NCBI GenBank assembly: GCA_934631985.1
Contig: CAKTYE010000029.1
Coordinates: 1-29,477, forward strand
Reading direction: 5' to 3'
Length of the DNA: 29,477 nt
Origin: an uncultured Clostridia bacterium
Lineage (GTDB): Bacteria > Bacillota > Clostridia > Christensenellales > Aristaeellaceae
This document shows positions 24,600-29,477 of the stretch, one piece after another (within the stretch, counting starts at the first letter, position 1; each line of letters opens with the position of its first letter). The position numbers were made by a program, and so were the translations under genes. The notes under the pieces were generated by a model. That model was not told the DNA's origin and searched no databases. It saw only the letters and a program-made list of their open reading frames with translations.

Positions 24600-25343
24600 A
24601 TGAAGCGAATTGCGGCGCTGCTGATCGCCTGCTGTCTGCTGATCGGCTGTATTTCTGCCCTGGCGGAGGAGGAACCCCTGAAATTTGCCGTGCGCCACGG
24701 CAGCCGGGAGGTGGCGAAGGTCGCCATCACCATTGACGACTGCTATGACCGGGAATCGCTGCGCAAGGCCTTTGAGCTGTGCCAGCGTTACGGCGTACCC
24801 GCCACGGTCTTTCCCATTGGCGATCAGCTGATGGACGAGGACGCGGAGCTTTGGCAGACCATCGCCGCCTCTGATTGGGAGATCGGCAGCCACACCTATC
24901 ACCATTCCGCGCTGGGGCAGGATGACCGCTGGGGCGTCATTGGCAAAATGATGCGGACGCAGGAGCGGCTGGACGCAGTGCTGGGGTATCATTACCCCAT
25001 TCGTTCGGTGCGCCCGCCCTTCGGCAATTACACGGACAGCAATGATTCCTCCGCGCTGGTGCGCACCACCTGCAAGGCCATCGGCATTGACCATCTGATC
25101 CTGTGGGACGTGAGCCAGACAGACCCCGACCTTGCCATCAAAAAGGTGCAGAACGGGAGCATCCTGCTGTACCACGCCCGCCCGAAGGACGTGCGCTGCC
25201 TGGAAAAGCTGATCCCCGCCCTGTTGGACAAGGGCTATGAGTTGGTGACGGTGAGCGAGCTGCTGGGCTTCCCGGAGCTGGCGACCTCCACAGATCTGTA
25301 TGTGTATGACAGGGCGCAGTTTCAGCAAAAGAATGCGCAGTAA
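24600..25343 (+). CDS. Secreted polysaccharide deacetylase (NodB family)
   Basis: This 247-residue exported protein of carbohydrate esterase family 4 would remove acetyl groups from peptidoglycan or another polysaccharide. The signal peptide is MKRIAALLIACCLLIGCISA; the cysteine at LLIGC could be a lipobox, but cleavage after ALA is equally plausible. NodB motifs are ITIDDCYD (about 43-50), GSHTYHH (about 97-103), RPPFGNY, LWDVSQTD and ILLYHARP. TIDDC replaces the usual TFDDG. Start ATG 24600 has AAGGAG 11 nt upstream. It is probably co-transcribed with dnaE. Confidence 0.87.
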   Translation: MKRIAALLIACCLLIGCISALAEEEPLKFAVRHGSREVAKVAITIDDCYDRESLRKAFELCQRYGVPATVFPIGDQLMDEDAELWQTIAASDWEIGSHTYHHSALGQDDRWGVIGKMMRTQERLDAVLGYHYPIRSVRPPFGNYTDSNDSSALVRTTCKAIGIDHLILWDVSQTDPDLAIKKVQNGSILLYHARPKDVRCLEKLIPALLDKGYELVTVSELLGFPELATSTDLYVYDRAQFQQKNAQ

Positions 25344-25353
25344 ACATGAAACA

Positions 25354-25405
25354 ACCGGCGGGAGCAGCCTGATGAAGAAGGGGCTGCTCCCGCCGGTTTC
25401 TTTAT
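25354..25405. terminator. Bidirectional terminator after the deacetylase gene
   Basis: ACCGGCGGGAGCAGCC pairs perfectly with GGCTGCTCCCGCCGGT around a 19-20 nt loop, followed by TTCTTTA. It is shared by the converging deacetylase and zinc-ribbon genes, though the minus-strand T-tract is weak. Confidence 0.85.
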
Positions 25406-25417
25406 GAAGCATACTGT

Positions 25418-25909
25418 TTAGGCTTTTTCCTGTTCAATAGTCTGTGCTTTTTCCTGCTCCTGTGCGAGGGTGGCAAGATAGCGCAGGCTTTGCTCGCTGT
25501 TTTCTGCGGAAATAATGCTGCTTTCTACCATGCGCCCATAGGCATAGAGCAAAATGAACAGGACTGCGCTGAGCGCCAATCCGACAAGCAGGATCAGCAG
25601 GAAGTTCCCGAAGCTGAACTGCGGGCGATAGCTGCTGAAGTCTTTGCCAAAGACAAAGGCATAAATGAAGGTCGCAATGACATTGATGACCAGATCGATC
25701 ATCGCAAGTTTCTGCACGATATTGCCAATGTTGCGGTTGATTTGCACAGTTATGCTTGCTTTGCTGCTGCCTTGCACAGTTGCGCTTGCTTTGCTGCTGC
25801 TTTGCACAGTTGCGCTTGCTTCGGTATAACCGGACAGCATTTTGAGACAGTTAGGACATTGTTCAGGTGTTCCAAAGTAATACTTGTGACAATGGGGACA
25901 TTTCGGCAT
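25418..25909 (-). CDS. Zinc-ribbon membrane protein with tandem repeat
   Basis: This 163-residue protein of unknown function starts MPKCPHCHKYYFGTPEQCPNC, a CxxC-CxxC zinc ribbon. A repeat region with SKASATVQ-type units (about 30-56) follows, then two membrane segments (about 67-90 and 101-127). The C-terminus is a Glu/Gln-rich tail (QEQEKAQTIEQEKA). Start ATG 25909 has AGGAGGAA 6 nt upstream and puts the ribbon at the N-terminus. An upstream ATG at 25993 also has GGAGGTGAT and would add 28 polar residues, so the start is uncertain. The ribbon-plus-membrane layout resembles zinc-ribbon proteins of Firmicutes with no assigned role. Confidence 0.7.
   Translation of the reverse strand: MPKCPHCHKYYFGTPEQCPNCLKMLSGYTEASATVQSSSKASATVQGSSKASITVQINRNIGNIVQKLAMIDLVINVIATFIYAFVFGKDFSSYRPQFSFGNFLLILLVGLALSAVLFILLYAYGRMVESSIISAENSEQSLRYLATLAQEQEKAQTIEQEKA
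25742..25823. repeat. 30-bp tandem repeat inside the zinc-ribbon gene
   Basis: About 2.7 in-frame copies of a 30-bp unit beginning TTGCACAGTTGCGCTTGCTT (plus strand), at 25742, 25772 and 25802. The first differs at a few bases. Each encodes ten residues, so copy-number change would keep the frame. Confidence 0.85.
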
Positions 25910-26062
25910 AGTTGTTTCCTCCTCATTCTCTGGGGTTTTTTCAGTTGCGATGCTTGAGGCCTTATCCCGATGAGAGTGTTTGTTGTTTAACATATCACCT
26001 CCGTATTGCTGGTTTGGAAGGTCTGCTTGTGGTTTTTGACCTCCCGCGTTTTTGGTAGTTTT

Positions 26063-26089
26063 ATTTTACCCCCCCCCGCAAATTGTCAA
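26063..26089 (-). promoter_or_regulatory. Promoter with nine-G tract in its spacer
   Basis: On minus, perfect TTGACA (26089-26084), a 15-bp spacer ATTTGC plus nine G, then TAAAAT (26068-26063). The spacing is two short of optimal and would change by slippage in the G-tract. It drives the zinc-ribbon gene with a leader of about 65-150 nt depending on the start used. Confidence 0.6.
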
Positions 26090-26214
26090 GTGTTTTTGGT
26101 GGATTTATCTAGTTTTTATGGAAGGATGAAGAAGGAACTGCGGAGGTCCTGCACTTTTTCTCTTTCTCAGGTCGCAAAAAGGTAGAAATTAGGCGCTGGA
26201 GAAAGCGGCGCATA

Positions 26215-26247
26215 GCAAAAAAGAGCAGCGCATGGTTTGTGCGCTGC
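26215..26247 (-). terminator. Second minus-strand terminator downstream of the toxin
   Basis: On minus, GCAGCGCA pairs with TGCGCTGC around a 7-nt loop, followed by TCTTTTTTGC. No gene ends just before it, so it probably stops toxin mRNA that reads past the first hairpin. The stretch 26090-26214 holds nothing I recognise. Confidence 0.7.
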
Positions 26248-26290
26248 ACTGCTGGTAAATCCTACGGCTTCAAAAAACGGAAAATCACAC

Positions 26291-26319
26291 TTGACTTTCC
26301 GCGGCTGGCATAATAATAT
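26291..26319 (+). promoter_or_regulatory. Promoter of the antisense RNA
   Basis: TTGACT (26291-26296), 17-bp spacer, TAATAT (26314-26319) on plus, pointing at the 3' end of the toxin gene. There is no open reading frame downstream before the terminator. Confidence 0.7.
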
Positions 26320-26325
26320 AGGCAT

Positions 26326-26426
26326 GAAGAGGCTTCTTCACGAGGGGGGGTTCCCCCTACTTTTGTGGATTAACTCACAGAAGTAAGAAACCGCCGTACA
26401 GGGCCAACTGCACGGCGGTTTTTCTT
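26326..26426 (+). ncRNA. Putative antisense antitoxin RNA
   Basis: A ~100-nt RNA is predicted from the promoter at 26291-26319. It contains hairpin GAAGAGGCTTCTTC, hairpin GGGGGG-TT-CCCCC, a 9-bp stem ACTTTTGTG/CACAGAAGT, and ends in CCGCCGT/ACGGCGG followed by five T. It is convergent with the toxin gene and complementary to the 3' untranslated region of the toxin mRNA, the arrangement of RatA/TxpA and SR4/BsrG in Bacillus. The existence of the RNA is inferred from promoter, structure and terminator only. Confidence 0.6.
26389..26424. terminator. Shared terminator of toxin and antisense RNA
   Basis: AACCGCCGT pairs with ACGGCGGTT, with TTTTTCTTAC on plus and TTTCTTACTTCT on minus. It can end both converging transcripts and forms their common overlap. 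Confidence 0.8.
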
Positions 26427-26520
26427 ACTTTTTCTTCAGCAGGCCCAGCAGGCCCAGGACTACGGTCGCCAGTAAGGTCAAACCTGCGATACAAATCGAA
26501 ATTACTTCGTAATCGCTCAT
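26425..26520 (-). CDS. Small hydrophobic toxin, Hol_Tox (TxpA/BsrG-like)
   Basis: This 31-residue peptide begins MSDYEVISICIAGLTLL, continues as one hydrophobic membrane helix (about 6-28) and ends LLKKK. The pattern MSxYE, hydrophobic helix, lysine-rich tail is that of the putative holin-like toxin family (PF16935), which includes Bacillus TxpA and BsrG. These type I toxins insert in the membrane and damage the envelope when not silenced by an antisense RNA. A strong AGGAGGAA lies 3-5 nt before the ATG, inside a hairpin. A promoter lies at 26576-26605 and the convergent RNA gene at 26326-26426. Its short length would hide it from most gene callers. Confidence 0.8.
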   Translation of the reverse strand: MSDYEVISICIAGLTLLATVVLGLLGLLKKK

Positions 26521-26545
26521 GGCTTCCTCCTCTCCGGGGGAAGCC
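26521..26545 (-). promoter_or_regulatory. Hairpin hiding the toxin ribosome binding site
   Basis: On minus, GGCTTCCCCC and GGAGGAAGCC form a 10-bp stem with one mismatch around GGAGA, ending directly at the ATG. The Shine-Dalgarno sequence is one strand of the stem, so translation should be restrained, as known for several type I toxins. Confidence 0.75.
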
Positions 26546-26575
26546 GCCGTCGTGTAGTTCTTCATGCCTACGATG

Positions 26576-26605
26576 ATTAGCATACCGTATTTTATGGGAA
26601 GTCAA
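26576..26605 (-). promoter_or_regulatory. Toxin promoter
   Basis: On minus, TTGACT (26605-26600), then GCTAAT (26581-26576) at 18 bp or TGCTAA at 17 bp. It lies just after the glucosidase terminator, about 55 bp before the toxin start. Confidence 0.55.
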
Positions 26606-26609
26606 GCCG

Positions 26610-26652
26610 AAAAAAACGCGCCGCTGCAAAGTCGTTTCTTTGCAGCGGCGTA
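26610..26652 (-). terminator. Terminator of the GH31 glucosidase gene
   Basis: CGCCGCTGCAAAG pairs perfectly with CTTTGCAGCGGCG around a 6-nt loop; on minus it is followed by CGTTTTTTT. It separates the glucosidase gene from the toxin promoter. Confidence 0.9.
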
Positions 26653-26676
26653 TTCTATGATGTTTTAGCTAAGGCC

Positions 26677-28920
26677 TTAGCTCTGCACCTTTTCCACCTT
26701 GATGCTGGGATACTGCTTATAGCCGTCGTGCAGCACCTCGGTAGTTACCTCGCCCGCTTCGTTCTGGGTGAAGCGATACAGCAGATAGGCCCCGGACTGA
26801 TAGGCGAAGTCCTCGCCATTGTCGCGGTAATGCTCCCAGGAACCCGCGCCGGGATAGCAGCGCAGCGTCAGCTCCGGGTCGGGCAGCTCGTCCGTGTAGC
26901 GCTGCTCGGGATACATGGGCAGCACAGTGCCGGCCTTCACATAGATGGGGCAGCAGTCGAGGGGCGCTTCCCGCACGAAATAGCAGCCGCCTTCATGCTT
27001 TTCGCCCGTCCAGAAGTCATACCAGTCGCCCTTGGGCAGGTAGATCATGCGCTGACGCGCACCCTGCTCCACTACGGGAGCCACCAGCAGATTTTCGCCC
27101 AGCAGGAACTCATCGTTCAGCTCGCGGACATGGGGATCATTTTCATAATGCAGCACCAGCGGACGCATGGGCGGCAGGCCCGTCTGTTCGCACTGACGGA
27201 ACAGATCGTAGAAGTAGGGCTGCAGGGTATAGCGCAGCTTCACATACTTGCGGAAGATGTCCGTGACCTCCTTGCCGTAACGCCAGGGCTCCTGCAGGCG
27301 CGTACCCATGGCGCTGTGGCTGCGGAACAGGGGCGAGAAGCTGCCGGCCTCCACCCAGCGCGTCATCAGCTCGGGAGTGCAGTCCGCGCCGAAGCCGCCG
27401 ATGTCCGTCCCCATAAAGGCCATGCCGGACAGGCCCAGGCTGCACTGCTGAGGAATTGCCATACGCAGATGACCCCACAGGCTCTGGTTATCACCCGTCC
27501 ACACCACAGCGTACTTCTGGGAGCCGCTGTAGCAGGCGCGGGTGATGACGAAGGGACGCTTGCCTGTTGCGGCTTTCAAGCCGGCGTAGGTGGCCTTGGA
27601 CATGTTATGGCCGAAGCAGTTGTGCATCTCCGCGTGGGTGGTCAGACGCTCCTCGTCGTGCATTTGCAGATCATTGGGCAGCGGGCCGCGGAAGCTGGCA
27701 GGCTCGTTCATGTCGTTCCACACGCCGCTTACGCCGTTATCGACCAGGAAGCGCTGAAGACCGGCCCACCACGCCCGCACCTCGGGCGCACCGAAGTCTG
27801 GGAAAACGCTGTCGCCGGGCCACACCTCATTGACATAGGTCAGGTCATTGTGATCCTTGCAGAAGTAGCCCTTTTGCAGGCCCTCCTGATAAACGTAATA
27901 CTTGGGGTCCACCTTCACGCCGGGGTCAATGATGGTCACGGCCTTGATGCCCTGCTCCTTCAACTCCTTCGTCAGGCCGGGGAAGTCCGGGAAGGTCTCA
28001 GGGTTGGTGGTGAACACGCGGTAGCCGTCCATGTAGTCGATGTCGAAATGGAGGGCGTCCAGCGGGATGTCCAGCTCCCGGAAGGTCTTTGCCAGTTCCC
28101 GGAACTCCTCGGCGGAGGCATAGCCCCAGCGGCATTGCTGATAGCCCAGCGTCCAGCGCTGCGGCAGGGGCGCGCGGCCCGTCAGCCAGGTATAGCGCAC
28201 CACCGCGTCCACCAGGGTAGGACCTGCGAAGAAATAATAATTTAAGTAGCCTTCCTTCGCACCGAAGGACAGGTAATTCGGGCTTTCGAAGCCGAAGTCA
28301 AAATAGGTGTGGAAGGTATTGTCGAAGAAGATGCCGTAGGTGCGTTCCGCCGCCTGGCTGGACACGAAGAACACCGGGAAATCCTTATACAGGGTCTTGA
28401 AGCACTCCTCATGGGGCGCGGGCTCGTCGGTATTCCAGTTTTCGTAGGCGTAGCTGCGCTTGTTCAGCACCGTAGGCTTATCGCCCAGGCCGTACACCGC
28501 GTCATCGGGCAGCAGCGCACGAAGCTCCTCCATAGGCAGGCGGCCCTGCATGCCGTGGTTCCGATGGCCTTCCTTTTCCAGCACATTGCCTGCCTTGTTG
28601 GACATGCCACGTTCCACCACGCCGCGCTCGCCGCGCCAGGCCAGGCTGACAGGCTTGCCTGCCGCCGTGTAGAAGTCGGTAAGACCCGCCGCGTCCACCG
28701 TCAGGCGCAGCGCATCGGTGGTCAGTGTGAGCGCGTCCCCGCCATCGGTCAGGGTATAGGCACACGCTTCGGTGCGGCCCGCCTCCACCGCTTTGGAGTG
28801 ATACTGCCGAGCCTCCTCGCCCAGGAAAACGCGCAGGATGTCCGGCGCAACGACCTCAACGCCCAGGGTACCGCGCTGGGTCTGGCACAGCACAAAACGA
28901 CCGTCCTGTTGGTACTGCAT
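26677..28920 (-). CDS. Alpha-glucosidase, glycoside hydrolase family 31
   Basis: This 747-residue GH31 enzyme should release terminal alpha-linked glucose (or xylose) from oligosaccharides by a retaining mechanism. The N-terminal beta-sandwich runs to about 230. The catalytic barrel has LGYQQCRWGYAS (about 260-271), HFDIDYMDGYRVFT, the nucleophile Asp403 in GVWNDMNEPASF and the acid/base Asp477 in VWTGDNQSLWGHL. C-terminal beta domains follow. No signal peptide is visible, so it is probably cytosolic. Start ATG 28920 has AAAGGG 8 nt upstream; GTG 28929 would overlap that site. It is a single-gene unit with a terminator and a palindrome in its promoter. Confidence 0.95.
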   Translation of the reverse strand: MQYQQDGRFVLCQTQRGTLGVEVVAPDILRVFLGEEARQYHSKAVEAGRTEACAYTLTDGGDALTLTTDALRLTVDAAGLTDFYTAAGKPVSLAWRGERGVVERGMSNKAGNVLEKEGHRNHGMQGRLPMEELRALLPDDAVYGLGDKPTVLNKRSYAYENWNTDEPAPHEECFKTLYKDFPVFFVSSQAAERTYGIFFDNTFHTYFDFGFESPNYLSFGAKEGYLNYYFFAGPTLVDAVVRYTWLTGRAPLPQRWTLGYQQCRWGYASAEEFRELAKTFRELDIPLDALHFDIDYMDGYRVFTTNPETFPDFPGLTKELKEQGIKAVTIIDPGVKVDPKYYVYQEGLQKGYFCKDHNDLTYVNEVWPGDSVFPDFGAPEVRAWWAGLQRFLVDNGVSGVWNDMNEPASFRGPLPNDLQMHDEERLTTHAEMHNCFGHNMSKATYAGLKAATGKRPFVITRACYSGSQKYAVVWTGDNQSLWGHLRMAIPQQCSLGLSGMAFMGTDIGGFGADCTPELMTRWVEAGSFSPLFRSHSAMGTRLQEPWRYGKEVTDIFRKYVKLRYTLQPYFYDLFRQCEQTGLPPMRPLVLHYENDPHVRELNDEFLLGENLLVAPVVEQGARQRMIYLPKGDWYDFWTGEKHEGGCYFVREAPLDCCPIYVKAGTVLPMYPEQRYTDELPDPELTLRCYPGAGSWEHYRDNGEDFAYQSGAYLLYRFTQNEAGEVTTEVLHDGYKQYPSIKVEKVQS

Positions 28921-28940
28921 GAAAAGCACCCTTTCTAATT

Positions 28941-28969
28941 TCTATAAGCATGGAAGCGTTCGCTTCCCG
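28941..28969 (-). promoter_or_regulatory. Glucosidase promoter with palindromic operator
   Basis: GGAAGCG-TT-CGCTTCC (28952-28967) is a perfect palindrome just upstream of a possible -10 TATAGA (minus, 28946-28941). It would overlap the spacer and weak -35. The CG-centred symmetry resembles LacI/GalR-type operators, which often control glycosidase genes. Confidence 0.45.
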
Positions 28970-29072
28970 AGGGGAAACATTCTTCGCAGGGCTGATCTTC
29001 TCCTTTTTCTTTTCCGCAGGAAAAATGAAAAATTTTTTGTAAAAAAGAAGGAGATGGAGAAGAAACGGCGTA

Positions 29073-29078
29073 TATAAT
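29073..29078 (+). promoter_or_regulatory. -10 element of the tRNA-Leu gene
   Basis: Perfect TATAAT, 11 bp before the tRNA 5' end. No good -35 is seen at 16-18 bp upstream. Confidence 0.6.
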
Positions 29079-29089
29079 AAAGGTCATCT

Positions 29090-29177
29090 GCGGGAATGGC
29101 GGAATTGGCAGACGCGCTAGATTCAGGTTCTAGTGAGGGCTAACTTCATGCAGGTTCAAGTCCTGTTTCCCGCACCA
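29090..29177 (+). tRNA. tRNA-Leu(CAG)
   Basis: An 88-nt gene with encoded CCA. Acceptor stem GCGGGAA/TTCCCGC, anticodon stem CTAGA/TCTAG around loop TTCAGGT (anticodon CAG at 29124-29126), a long class II variable arm and T-arm GCAGGTTCAAGTCCTGT. The long variable arm and anticodon identify leucine. Confidence 0.96.
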
Positions 29178-29186
29178 AACCAGTAT

Positions 29187-29232
29187 AATCCGAACCAGTT
29201 TTTCCAAATCGGAAATAGGTTCGGATTTTTTC
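29187..29232 (+). terminator. Terminator after tRNA-Leu
   Basis: AATCCGAACC pairs perfectly with GGTTCGGATT around a 21-nt loop with an inner TTTCC/GGAAA stem, followed by TTTTTC. Confidence 0.9.
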
Positions 29233-29264
29233 TTATCTCCTAATCACAAAGGTATAACACACTA

Positions 29265-29318
29265 GACCTTGCAAGCAAGGTCAGTATGCAAGGGGCTGAG
29301 ATTCCTCGAAATCCTTGC
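29265..29318 (+). other. Mutually exclusive hairpin set upstream of the last gene
   Basis: GACCTTGC-AA-GCAAGGTC (29265-29282) is a perfect hairpin. A second GCAAGG (29288-29293) can pair with CCTTGC (29313-29318) or with the first CCTTGC. It lies before the extended -10 at 29371, so it may act as DNA sites rather than leader RNA. Confidence 0.45.
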
Positions 29319-29370
29319 GAAATAATGATACAGCAATCTTCATATAGGGATATTCTTTTATTGAGGAATA

Positions 29371-29379
29371 TGGTATACT
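29371..29379 (+). promoter_or_regulatory. Extended -10 promoter of the right-edge gene
   Basis: TGGTATACT, a near-consensus -10 with TGn extension, about 80 bp before the ATG at 29458. The inverted repeat TTCAAT-AAA-TTGGAA just after it (29383-29397) may be an operator. Confidence 0.5.
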
Positions 29380-29457
29380 TTGTTCAATAAATTGGAATTT
29401 GTCACAATAAAGGCGTGATTATCAATGCTGTATATCAGTAAGGAAGGAAACAGAGCG

Positions 29458-29477
29458 ATGAGCAGGCAAATACTAAA
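29458..29477 (+). CDS. Start of an unidentified gene (partial)
   Basis: ATG 29458 has AAGGAAGGAAA about 7 nt upstream and reads MSRQIL before the window ends. An in-frame ATG at 29425 (MLYISKEGNRA) is a weaker alternative. Too short for identification. Confidence 0.5.

Noticed and set aside
26375..26629. 84-residue minus frame overlapping the toxin
   Set aside because: Out-of-frame shadow of the 31-codon toxin; runs through two terminator hairpins and lacks a ribosome binding site.
29288..29330. TPP riboswitch suggested by GGGGCTGAGAT
   Set aside because: Only the CTGAGA element is present; the ACCC..GAACCTGA and GGxTAATxCCxGCG parts of the THI box are missing.

Overview
The window looks like the replication-origin-proximal part of a Clostridia (Firmicutes) chromosome. 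The support is a Gram-positive type 16S rRNA 5' end, strong AGGAGG ribosome binding sites, frequent TTG/GTG starts, a solo AddA helicase-nuclease, a YwlG-type DUF436 protein and an Fst/TxpA-like small toxin. Coding DNA is GC-rich and several intergenic stretches are AT-rich. A lineage near Christensenellales is a guess, not something I can prove by eye.

Layout. Positions 1-69 are the start of a 16S rRNA gene on the minus strand, with its promoter at 190-218. A secreted six-repeat BIG2 (Ig-like) protein follows on plus, then a ~635-bp hairpin-rich composite repeat (copy 1). A minus-strand two-gene operon encodes a duplicated DUF1538 membrane protein and a tandem PII-like protein. A second full repeat copy (5815-6546) follows. 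Then comes a dnaA-less origin-like region (about 6735-7090) with many TTTTCCACA-type DnaA boxes, and dnaN and recF on plus. Consensus parS sites at 9472, 10097 and 16047 support closeness to the origin. Most genes are minus to the left and plus to the right of ~6-7 kb, as expected for divergent replication from there; the BIG2 gene is the exception.

From 10.1 to 25.3 kb the genes are all plus: addA and a HisJ-type PHP phosphatase (one operon), a type I phosphodiesterase, a UlaG-like MBL hydrolase, a small DUF1858 redox-disulfide protein, a ferritin-like diiron protein, a DUF436 protein, a secreted degenerate MBL protein, dnaE, and a secreted polysaccharide deacetylase. DnaA-box clusters recur inside addA (12.8-12.96 kb), around the ferritin-like gene (17.67-17.77 and 18.27-18.52 kb, the latter with four perfect boxes), and as an inverted pair before dnaE (20.87-20.91 kb). 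A third repeat copy lies on minus at 20.42-20.83 kb and a fragment at 14.58 kb.

The right end is minus again: a zinc-ribbon membrane protein whose promoter spacer holds nine consecutive G, an apparent type I toxin-antitoxin locus (31-aa toxin plus convergent antisense RNA, 26.2-26.6 kb) and a GH31 alpha-glucosidase. A tRNA-Leu(CAG) and the start of an unidentified gene follow on plus. The most interesting items are the toxin-antitoxin locus, the composite repeats, the DUF1538/tandem-PII pair, the G-tract promoter, and the repeated DnaA boxes and parS sites. All positions, alignments and motif counts were read by eye.
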